10,681 nucleotides of DNA. Origin: Candidatus Sabulitectum sp. (GTDB taxonomy: Bacteria; Fermentibacterota; Fermentibacteria; Fermentibacterales; Fermentibacteraceae). Made by a program: the position numbers and the translations under genes. This document shows positions 1 through 6,070 of this stretch, in pieces. Numbering within the stretch: position 1 is the stretch's first letter; every line of letters begins with the position of its first letter. The stretch lies in the NCBI GenBank assembly GCA_023145935.1, contig JAGLDB010000056.1, positions 1-10,681 on the forward strand, written 5' to 3'. Under the pieces are notes generated by a model. It saw nothing but the letters and a program-made list of their open reading frames with translations, ran no database searches and had not been told where the DNA came from.

Positions 1-57
1 GTCACCTGGAAAGATGTTGGAGAGAAAACAATGGATTTCTACAGGAGCCTGTTGTGA
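1..57 (+). CDS. C-terminal tail of a GT4-like glycosyltransferase (5' end outside window)
   Basis: Only the last 18 codons and a TGA stop are present, read in frame from base 1. The peptide starts with VTWKDVGEKT and ends FYRSLL. This resembles the closing helix of GT4 glycosyltransferases, where a Thr/Ser-Trp pair and a later Tyr recur, and it parallels the end of the next gene (HTWRKV...FYREIQ). The stop overlaps the GTG start of that gene in a GTGA motif, so the two are probably co-translated. The family call rests on this short tail and the context, so it is tentative. The donor and acceptor cannot be judged. Confidence 0.6.
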   Translation, partial: VTWKDVGEKTMDFYRSLL

Positions 58-1286
58 GGATCCTTCATTTGATTCACAGAACATGGCCCTATCACGGCGG
101 AGCAGAGAGATATGTATGGGAGCATGCTCTTGCCGCTGAAAGGTGGGGACACACATCAACTGTTGTGGCCACCGATGCGTGGGATATGTCGTGGATGGTG
201 TCAAAGCGGGGAAGACATCTTCAACCTGGCAGGTTCACCAGGGATGGCATAGAAATAATCCGGTTTCCAGTGGCGCATCCCCCGGCACAGAATCTTTTCA
301 GAGCTCTGTTCCGAAGAATTAGAAAGGGCGGTCCCGACAGATATTTCTACCCGAACCCCTTCGTACCGGAATTTGATCGCTGGATAAAGAGAGCAAAAGG
401 ATTCGACATGGTTCATGCAAATGCAATGCCATTCCTTCTTCACGCCGGGTACAGGTATGCACAGAAGAGGAAAGTGCCTCTTGTGTCGGTTCCTCATGCA
501 AATCTGGGTAGTGAGGATCACAGGATAGAGCCTCTTCACTATTTTGCAGGGGAGCAGCCGGAGGTACTCAGGCGATCTGATCTTGTTGTGGCACAGAACA
601 GGTTTGAAGCCTCGGTATACAGAAACGAGTGCGGGGTGAGTGGGGATAAGCTGATGGTGCTGGGCAGCGGCATTGATCCGGCGGAATGGGAAAATGCAGA
701 TGGAGATCTGGCAAGAAAAGCGTTTTCCATACCGCCGGATAAGAAAATTGTGTTGAGTGTTACAGCACACTGCCGTGATAAAGGATCAAATACATTGCTT
801 GATTCCTCAATCGAACTGTGGAAGAAGGGTCATGATTTTGTTCTTGTTCTGGCTGGTCCTGTTCTGAAGGATTTCAGAGATCACCTTGATAGTAGATCAG
901 ACGATATTCCAATGGATAGTCTGGTTGTCACCGGTTACATCAGGGAAGAGATACGAAAGCGTCTTTTTCAAGCTGCATGGATTGTAGTGGCTCCATCCAG
1001 GCTTGATGCATTCGGCATAGTTCTGCTGGACGGATGGATCTCCGGAAAACCGGTAATTGGATGCAATGCAGGGGGAATGCCTGATCTTATTGATGATGGA
1101 AAAAACGGATTTCTTGTTGAGTTCGGTCACCAGGAAGAACTTGAAGAGAAAATATCAATTCTTTTGAGGAATGAGGAGCTTGCAATTTCAATGGGGGAGA
1201 ACGGCCGAAGAACAACCATGGCAACCCATACATGGCGGAAGGTCACAGACAGGTTCTACCGGGAAATTCAGGAGAGACTGAATTGA
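54..1286 (+). CDS. GT4-family (GT-B fold) glycosyltransferase
   Basis: A 410-residue cytosolic or membrane-peripheral enzyme that should transfer a sugar from a nucleotide donor to a glycan or lipid-linked acceptor. The N-terminal Rossmann half opens with MRILHLIH and has the acceptor-side GGAERY motif at residues 15-20. The C-terminal half has the hinge strand near 232-244 (SVTAHCRDKG), the donor-site segment APSRLDAFG at 313-321, and AGGMPDLIDDGKNGFLV at 339-355. Its length fits the family. The usual E-x7-E donor-binding pair is D318-x7-D326 here, and the Gly-Arg often found before the KG of the hinge strand is Thr-Ala. The GTG start is supported by AGGAG at 43-47, six bases upstream, and by the GTGA overlap with the preceding stop. 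Neighbouring glycosyltransferases on both sides point to polysaccharide or O-antigen-like assembly. The sugar specificity cannot be read from sequence. Confidence 0.9.
   Translation: MRILHLIHRTWPYHGGAERYVWEHALAAERWGHTSTVVATDAWDMSWMVSKRGRHLQPGRFTRDGIEIIRFPVAHPPAQNLFRALFRRIRKGGPDRYFYPNPFVPEFDRWIKRAKGFDMVHANAMPFLLHAGYRYAQKRKVPLVSVPHANLGSEDHRIEPLHYFAGEQPEVLRRSDLVVAQNRFEASVYRNECGVSGDKLMVLGSGIDPAEWENADGDLARKAFSIPPDKKIVLSVTAHCRDKGSNTLLDSSIELWKKGHDFVLVLAGPVLKDFRDHLDSRSDDIPMDSLVVTGYIREEIRKRLFQAAWIVVAPSRLDAFGIVLLDGWISGKPVIGCNAGGMPDLIDDGKNGFLVEFGHQEELEEKISILLRNEELAISMGENGRRTTMATHTWRKVTDRFYREIQERLN
1270..1275 (+). promoter_or_regulatory. Shine-Dalgarno site selecting the TTG start at 1283
   Basis: AGGAGA lies seven bases before TTG 1283, inside the end of the GT4 gene. 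An in-frame ATG at 1232 exists but would give a 51-base overlap and extra non-conserved residues ahead of the first beta strand. With TTG the protein starts MKNVTAAVVLYNS, as GT2 enzymes do, and the junction is a 4-base TTGA overlap like the others in this run. Confidence 0.75.
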
Positions 1287-2467
1287 AGAATGTAACAGCA
1301 GCAGTTGTTCTCTATAACAGTAAAGATCTGATTTCCGGATTATCAGAAACCGTTAAACTGCTCCCTTCTGATATGAGAACGGTTATCTACGACAGTGGTT
1401 CTTCGGATGGCTCAGCCGAGCTTGCTTCAAGTCTCATTAGGAATGCTACCATTATCAAGGGTTCAAATCATGGCTTTGGTTTCGGAAACAATCGCTGTCT
1501 GGAGAAAATTGATACAGAATACACTTTGCTTCTGAACAGTGATGCGTCAATTGATGAATTATCACTTGAAAAACTGGTTTCATTTCTGGATGATAACCCT
1601 GAGCATGGTGGAGTTCAGCCACTTGTAAGGCTCTGGGAATGGGAAATGGTTACCGTTTCCAGCGGAGTTTACTTTACAGAATACGGTGAAGCCTGGGACA
1701 GCAGATTCATGCATCTGGAACTTGCTCCATTGAGAACGGCAATTCAGGTTCCCGCTATCACTGCTGCTGTAGCTCTTTTCAGAACTGAAGCTCTGAGAAG
1801 CGTTGATGGTTTTGACGAAAGTTTTTTCATGTATTTTGAAGACGCGGATCTTTCATTGCGTCTGGGAGCAGAAGGATGGAAGCTTGCAGTTGAAAGATCA
1901 GCAGAAGCCACTCACATGGTGGGAGCCTCCAGTAAAAGACGGAGCGCACTGAAGTGGGAGCTGGAATCCTCCATACGCATGTTTAGAAGGTATTTCGGAT
2001 CCGGCAGACTTTCGTCCAGGTGGTGGAGAAGAGAGGCACGAATTGCAATACATTCTGTCACCAGAGGTAAATTCCCCTTCTGGAGAATTGCTGTTATTCT
2101 TAAAGCCATAAGAGGAAAAGAGAGAGTAAGAAAGGTTCCAGAAGAGCTCGAGGCAATTCTGTTCGGTGATCCAATGGATCTTCCTCTGGCGAGAACTGAA
2201 GACAATTCAAGAGGACCGGGGTGGAAAGGCAATGGGATTTCTCCCTGGGCTGCTTTTAGAGGAGACGGAAAACCGGTCGATCTCCAATTCACAGCTCTAT
2301 CGCACTCTGTAACTGGCTCGATATCAACTGGAAGCGGTAAATTGTTGAAAAGATTCTTTATACCAGCCGGTTCAAAAAAGACAGTAAAACTGGCGAAAAC
2401 CACTTCGGTTGTTTACATTCAGTGTGATTCCTTCTCAGACAGAGTTGAGGTGACTTTATCACGATAG
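1283..2467 (+). CDS. GT2-family glycosyltransferase (rhamnosyltransferase-like) with C-terminal extension
   Basis: A 394-residue protein counted from TTG 1283. Residues 1 to about 235 are a GT-A fold of the WbbL/rhamnosyltransferase type. They contain the first strand VTAAVVLYNS, DSGSSDGS from residue 37, HGFGFGNN near 63-70, the metal/nucleotide motif NSDAS with D87, the FDESFFMYFEDADLSLRL segment with E186-D187 as likely catalytic-loop acids, and H211 downstream. It should transfer a nucleotide-activated sugar to a growing glycan at the cytosolic face. Residues 240-300 are basic and Arg/Trp-rich and may contact the membrane. The last 80 or so residues look like beta strands (VYIQCDS, DRVEVTL) and are not part of the core fold. 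The gene ends at TAG 2465-2467, two codons past the point where an ATGA overlap with the next gene would have stopped it. The actual sugar is unknown. Confidence 0.87.
   Translation: MKNVTAAVVLYNSKDLISGLSETVKLLPSDMRTVIYDSGSSDGSAELASSLIRNATIIKGSNHGFGFGNNRCLEKIDTEYTLLLNSDASIDELSLEKLVSFLDDNPEHGGVQPLVRLWEWEMVTVSSGVYFTEYGEAWDSRFMHLELAPLRTAIQVPAITAAVALFRTEALRSVDGFDESFFMYFEDADLSLRLGAEGWKLAVERSAEATHMVGASSKRRSALKWELESSIRMFRRYFGSGRLSSRWWRREARIAIHSVTRGKFPFWRIAVILKAIRGKERVRKVPEELEAILFGDPMDLPLARTEDNSRGPGWKGNGISPWAAFRGDGKPVDLQFTALSHSVTGSISTGSGKLLKRFFIPAGSKKTVKLAKTTSVVYIQCDSFSDRVEVTLSR
2447..2453 (+). promoter_or_regulatory. Strong Shine-Dalgarno GAGGTGA ahead of a non-canonical ATC start
   Basis: GAGGTGA is complementary to seven consecutive bases of the standard 16S rRNA 3' end. 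From its GAGG core, seven bases separate it from ATC at 2458, which is normal spacing for a start codon. No ATG, GTG or TTG lies at a usable distance. The first conventional in-frame start is TTG 2572, which has no purine-rich site in front of it. Confidence 0.65.
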
Positions 2468-3240
2468 AAGAAAACAGAAATAAAGCTGCGATAATACTCT
2501 CAGGTTTTTGTGCCTGGGCAGCAGTAAATCTATTCAGAGGTTTTTCTTTAACAACTCTCCCTTTAATAGTTTTGCTTATGCTTACAGGAATGGTTCAGGG
2601 AACTTCGATCTTCCCCATAGCAGTTTTGTGTTCCATTGCTGGTCTTGTATCTCCTGCCCTGTTGCCATGGATAATGCTTGTTCCCGGCATGCTTGCATGC
2701 TCAGCTGGTGCAACAACACGAATCAGATTTACAGGTTTTGCTGCAGTGGCTTCAACTATCTGGTTTATACCTTTTTCTGCTTCAATACCTCTAGTAGTGG
2801 TTGCAGCCATGGCTGCCATGTCATTCGGGAGAAAGCTCAGGTATTTTGCTATTCCAATAGGTTTTGCCGTATCTGCGTTTTTGTTCGATCTTCCAGGTCC
2901 TCTGGATCCAGAGCCTGTTTTTGCACGGTCAGAGATCAATTGCGGAATTATCACATATTCCATTCCAGAAATGAATTGCTCCAGGAGGGAAGTACTGCTT
3001 CCGGCCCCGTATGAAGGTACATGGGTGGTGTGGTTAGCACTTGAGTCCGGTGGCGTAAGGGACTCTTTGCCCATGCTGGCAGTTCGTCTTGGTGATGACA
3101 TGCTTCTTCTCCCTGCAGGCAGAGACACATTGAGTTTTGTTATGGCTCCAGGTGATACTCTTGCTATAACGCTCATGAGGGATTTCAGATCATTTAACCA
3201 TTCTGCAATTCATGCAACTGCAGGTGGTGAATTATTGTGA
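2458..3240 (+). CDS. Unrecognised multi-pass membrane protein with soluble C-terminal domain
   Basis: I do not recognise the family. Read from ATC 2458 it is 260 residues. It begins TIEENRNKAA after the initiator and then has about five or six hydrophobic segments near 10-26, 31-46, 50-66, 67-83, 92-122 and 128-144. After the Pro-rich turn LPGPLDPEP there is a soluble, strand-rich tail (about 155-260) with GDTLAI at 232-237. The tail is probably extracytoplasmic, although topology is not proven. The reading frame stays open and hydrophobic upstream of the first conventional start, TTG 2572. A TTG start would remove the first membrane segment and lacks a ribosome site, so the longer form is preferred although it needs a rare ATC start. 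The gene sits between a GT2 enzyme and a GT-C enzyme and overlaps the latter by GTGA, which suggests an accessory or partner role in glycan assembly. That role is inference. Confidence 0.7.
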   Translation: MTIEENRNKAAIILSGFCAWAAVNLFRGFSLTTLPLIVLLMLTGMVQGTSIFPIAVLCSIAGLVSPALLPWIMLVPGMLACSAGATTRIRFTGFAAVASTIWFIPFSASIPLVVVAAMAAMSFGRKLRYFAIPIGFAVSAFLFDLPGPLDPEPVFARSEINCGIITYSIPEMNCSRREVLLPAPYEGTWVVWLALESGGVRDSLPMLAVRLGDDMLLLPAGRDTLSFVMAPGDTLAITLMRDFRSFNHSAIHATAGGELL

Positions 3241-5243
3241 AGAACGTTCTGAAGGGTTACTTCGACTCTTTTACAATTGCGGGTTTCGGGGTGTGGATAT
3301 TTGTCGTGTGGCGTATTGCTGGAATGCCCAGTCCCGGCTTTGCCGGTCGCGTCATTCCCGCTGCGTGGATTCTCGCAGCAGTTCTGAATGGAAAGAATCA
3401 TTCAGTCAAATGGTTTATTCCTCTTGTATTGAGTTTTACAACAGGAGCATGGCTCTGGATGGTTCACCCCAATGGCTGGATCTTCACTGCGGCAATTCCA
3501 GTAGCAGGTCTGATAGCATGGGCATTGTCAGTATCTACCCGGGGTCGGTTTGGTGTAGTAAAAGCAGTTCTGCCGGTGTTGCTTCTTTCTCTTCTAACTG
3601 CGGAGATCAACGGTGATGAGGTTCGCTTCGCAGAGCAGGCCACGGCTCTCTCAGGCATAGACTGCGAGAGGTTCTCAGAGGTTCATATCAGAGCAGGCGA
3701 TCTGAGCATTGCTCAGGGGCATCACACACCGTTATTCCCTCTTCTTATCGCTCCGGGGTTGCTTGCCGGTCATATAGGGCTTCGGATAATACCGTTTCTT
3801 GTTGCACTCACCGCTCTTGTTCTGCTTGCAAAGCTTTCAACTCCGCAAATTGCAGTTATGGCAGCACTGTGTTATCCGGGATTCAGTATTCTGGGTCTTG
3901 CAATGACAGGCTGGCTGGCTGTTGCGCTGTTTACTCTGGTAATTCTTTTGCCTGAGGATAGAAAATGGTCTGCTGTGCGTATCATGATAGCATTGATCCT
4001 TGTTGCATTGAAAATGCGGTATGCAGGGCTTGCTGCAGGTATTATCATCGTTGAGTATGGCGCCATACAGGGAAACGAAAAAAAGAAGAAATGGATTATC
4101 CCTGCAGTACTGCTTTCAACAGGTCTGCTTATCCTGTTAATTGATAGATACTTTTTGAACGGAATGTTATTCTGGACCAGATACGGCAACACAGGTTCAG
4201 TTGAACTCATCTGGATGAATATCTTTAAGAGACCATTTTACACAATTATCAATTTCGGATGGAGCTTATTTGATCCCGAGGCAGGCCTTTTGCTCAGAGC
4301 TCCATGGGTACTTGCTGCGATATCAGGTTTATTCGTTTTGAGAAAAAACAACCTTCCCCGATTTAAGAAGCTCTTGATCCCATCAATCGTTTACTGGGTA
4401 TTTCTAATTATCTGGACTGGAACTTCCTGGCATGGACTTCCAGCACCGGCTGGAAGAATGTTTGTTCCTTTGATTCCTCTTTTTGCGTGGGGGCTTGCAG
4501 CAGTCTGGAACAAAAAGGAAACCAGATTTCTTGTCTATATCTCACTGGGGATTTCTGCTCTTGTAATTGCATCTCCTGTGTGCAGATATAATTACGCCGA
4601 CGGAACTGACAGTCTTCTTGCTTTTGCGGGGATAACAACCGGATTCTCCATGGTGAGAGGCAATCCGGCTCATCTGCCGGTGGCACTACTACTTGCAGTT
4701 TCCATGCTGATAGTTCTCAGGAATTCGAAAAAATACAGTGCCTTCTTAACGGTGATCATATTTGCGGCAATATTCTTTCTTGGTCTTACTCCCGGCGGAT
4801 ATGAAGCAGAGGATATGTCGCCTGAGGTTATGCAGGGGGCAAGGCTTTATCCTTACGTATCAGATCCGGTTGAAAGATTTTTCTGGTTCAACAGTCGCGA
4901 AAGAATGGTTGAATTCAGCGAACCGGGGCAATCTATAGTTTTACCTGAAGTTCGTGCTGGAGACACCTTGTCTATTCAGATGAGCAGCAGAGGTGGTGTT
5001 TTAGTTGTTGGTACTACGCATATTATGATTGAGACACCACTTATCGAGATGCCTTCAGCCTATTTGTCCATGGGTAGGACCTCAAGAATGCTACCGGATC
5101 TGCCGGAAAACAGATTGATGCAGTATTTCTCAATTCCAGTTTATGAGGACGATATTGAAAATGGAACTGTTCGTATTCTGCATCTTCATGGGTTTCCTGT
5201 CTATCTGGACAGGATTGATGTTTCAGAGGGAAGTATTCTGTGA
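3237..5243 (+). CDS. GT-C-type integral membrane glycosyltransferase with C-terminal beta-rich domain
   Basis: A 668-residue polytopic membrane protein with about a dozen hydrophobic segments, the last ending near 517, followed by about 150 soluble residues. The loop after the N-terminal membrane segments has INGDEVRFAEQ, with D127-E128 resembling the acidic catalytic motif of PMT/ArnT-like GT-C enzymes. It is followed by AGDLSIAQGHHTPLFPLLIAPG, which matches the loop of GT-C proteins of the GDEPHY type. Later segments LFDPEAGLLLRAPW (345-358) and GRMFVPLIPLFAW (406-418) also match that group. Such enzymes use polyprenyl-phosphate sugars and act on the outer side of the cytoplasmic membrane. 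The C-terminal part (519-668) includes GDTLSI at 575-580, echoing the tail of the preceding gene. The GTG start overlaps the previous stop as GTGA. The DEV in place of the more usual DEP is a minor departure. Donor and acceptor are unknown. Confidence 0.78.
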   Translation: MKNVLKGYFDSFTIAGFGVWIFVVWRIAGMPSPGFAGRVIPAAWILAAVLNGKNHSVKWFIPLVLSFTTGAWLWMVHPNGWIFTAAIPVAGLIAWALSVSTRGRFGVVKAVLPVLLLSLLTAEINGDEVRFAEQATALSGIDCERFSEVHIRAGDLSIAQGHHTPLFPLLIAPGLLAGHIGLRIIPFLVALTALVLLAKLSTPQIAVMAALCYPGFSILGLAMTGWLAVALFTLVILLPEDRKWSAVRIMIALILVALKMRYAGLAAGIIIVEYGAIQGNEKKKKWIIPAVLLSTGLLILLIDRYFLNGMLFWTRYGNTGSVELIWMNIFKRPFYTIINFGWSLFDPEAGLLLRAPWVLAAISGLFVLRKNNLPRFKKLLIPSIVYWVFLIIWTGTSWHGLPAPAGRMFVPLIPLFAWGLAAVWNKKETRFLVYISLGISALVIASPVCRYNYADGTDSLLAFAGITTGFSMVRGNPAHLPVALLLAVSMLIVLRNSKKYSAFLTVIIFAAIFFLGLTPGGYEAEDMSPEVMQGARLYPYVSDPVERFFWFNSRERMVEFSEPGQSIVLPEVRAGDTLSIQMSSRGGVLVVGTTHIMIETPLIEMPSAYLSMGRTSRMLPDLPENRLMQYFSIPVYEDDIENGTVRILHLHGFPVYLDRIDVSEGSIL

Positions 5244-6070
5244 TGAAAAAACTCTCTGTGGTGATCCCTTCCCGTAATGGTCTTGTGATTCTGAAAGAAT
5301 TCCTTCCTGCGATAATTCGTGAAACCGGAAAAGCCGGTGGGGAAGTACTTGTGGTGGATGACTGCTCTACAGACAATACCTTACGGGAATTTGGATCTCT
5401 TTTTCCCGGGATCACCCTTCTTTCCCGAAAAACAAACCCTGGTTTCTGTCATGCTGTAAATCTGGGTATGTCCAGGGCAGAGGGCAGCTTCCTGATGCTT
5501 TTAAACAACGATACGATTCCGGAAAAGAATGCGTTTGTAGAATTGGTTTCCGCTCTGGACGGATCCCAGTCGGACATTGCAGTGGCAGTTCCTTCAATTA
5601 TCAGACCCGACGGCTCTGATGACAGCTGTTACCACTGGGCATTTATTCACGGTCTGGCAGTTACAGGTGAGAGAATTTCAGGAGAAGAGTATCCGTCTGG
5701 AGCATGCGCATTGTGGAAGCGCAGGGTGTGGGAAGAACTTGGTGGACTAAGTGCCGACTATGCGCCCATATACTGGGAGGATACCGACCTTGGTGTAAGG
5801 ATGCACAGGGCTGGTTACAAGATGAAGAAGTGCTCCGGGGTCATTGTAAATCACCAGCATGCAGCCACAATGGGCTGTTCGCTGCAATCCCAGTCGCTGC
5901 GCGAACGCAACAGATTTGTTTTCATGGATAGGAACTGCATTTCTTCAGCAGAGAAAATGTCTAGAAGATGCTGGTTGCCCGTACATTTGACCCTTGCCCT
6001 GCTTAGAGGAAATCGAGCTTTTATCCGGGGATATATGGATTATCTGAAGCTGAAGAGGAACCAGAAATGA
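5240..6070 (+). CDS. GT2-family glycosyltransferase
   Basis: A 276-residue GT-A-fold enzyme for a nucleotide-sugar transfer at the cytosolic face. Visible motifs are the opening strand KLSVVIPSRNG, DDCSTDNT (40-47), NPGFCHAVNLG (66-76), LLNNDT with D91 as the DXD-like metal ligand, YPSGACALWKRRVWEELGG (151-169), and YWEDTDLGVRMHRAGYKM with the acidic pair E180-D181. H205 and H207 follow, then a basic C-terminal region with one hydrophobic patch that may bind the membrane. The length is typical for single-domain family members. The junction reads GTGATG. GTG 5240 gives the same 4-base overlap used elsewhere in this run and lies nearer the GAGG at 5226-5229. ATG 5243, one codon later, is the alternative. 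It closes the glycan block and is coupled to the kinase gene by ATGA. The sugar is not identifiable. Confidence 0.9.
   Translation: MMKKLSVVIPSRNGLVILKEFLPAIIRETGKAGGEVLVVDDCSTDNTLREFGSLFPGITLLSRKTNPGFCHAVNLGMSRAEGSFLMLLNNDTIPEKNAFVELVSALDGSQSDIAVAVPSIIRPDGSDDSCYHWAFIHGLAVTGERISGEEYPSGACALWKRRVWEELGGLSADYAPIYWEDTDLGVRMHRAGYKMKKCSGVIVNHQHAATMGCSLQSQSLRERNRFVFMDRNCISSAEKMSRRCWLPVHLTLALLRGNRAFIRGYMDYLKLKRNQK

Noticed and set aside
201..770. Minus-strand open frame of 189 codons under the GT4 gene
   Set aside because: It lies opposite a well-supported gene, has no recognisable motif or good ribosome site, and its Cys/His/Arg-rich composition is typical of a shadow frame.
1912..2403. Minus-strand open frame of 163 codons opposite the GT2 C-terminal part
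   Set aside because: No ribosome site or family motif is visible, and the sense frame continues without interruption to its stop.
2692..2705. GCATGC-TT-GCATGC repeat
   Set aside because: It is explained by the codons of a Gly-Met-Leu-Ala-Cys stretch, and no second copy or associated element was seen.
2508..3014. Second plus-strand open frame (168 codons) overlapping the start of the membrane-protein gene
   Set aside because: Cys/Ser/Phe-rich translation with no SD. The frame beginning at ATC 2458 has the ribosome site, the membrane-helix pattern and the overlap with the next gene.
2595..3176. Minus-strand open frame of 193 codons opposite the unknown membrane protein
   Set aside because: The plus-strand frame has clear membrane segments, a ribosome site and overlaps with both neighbours. 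The antisense product is low-complexity with no domain.
4681..4697. A sigma-54-like TGGCAC...TTGCA sequence inside the GT-C gene
   Set aside because: The GG to GC spacing is 11 bases instead of the required 10, and it lies deep inside a coding region about 550 bases before the next start.
5326..5340. ACCGG-AAAAG-CCGGT hairpin as a possible terminator
   Set aside because: The stem is only five base pairs, no T-run follows, and it lies within the conserved N-terminal coding part of a GT2 gene.
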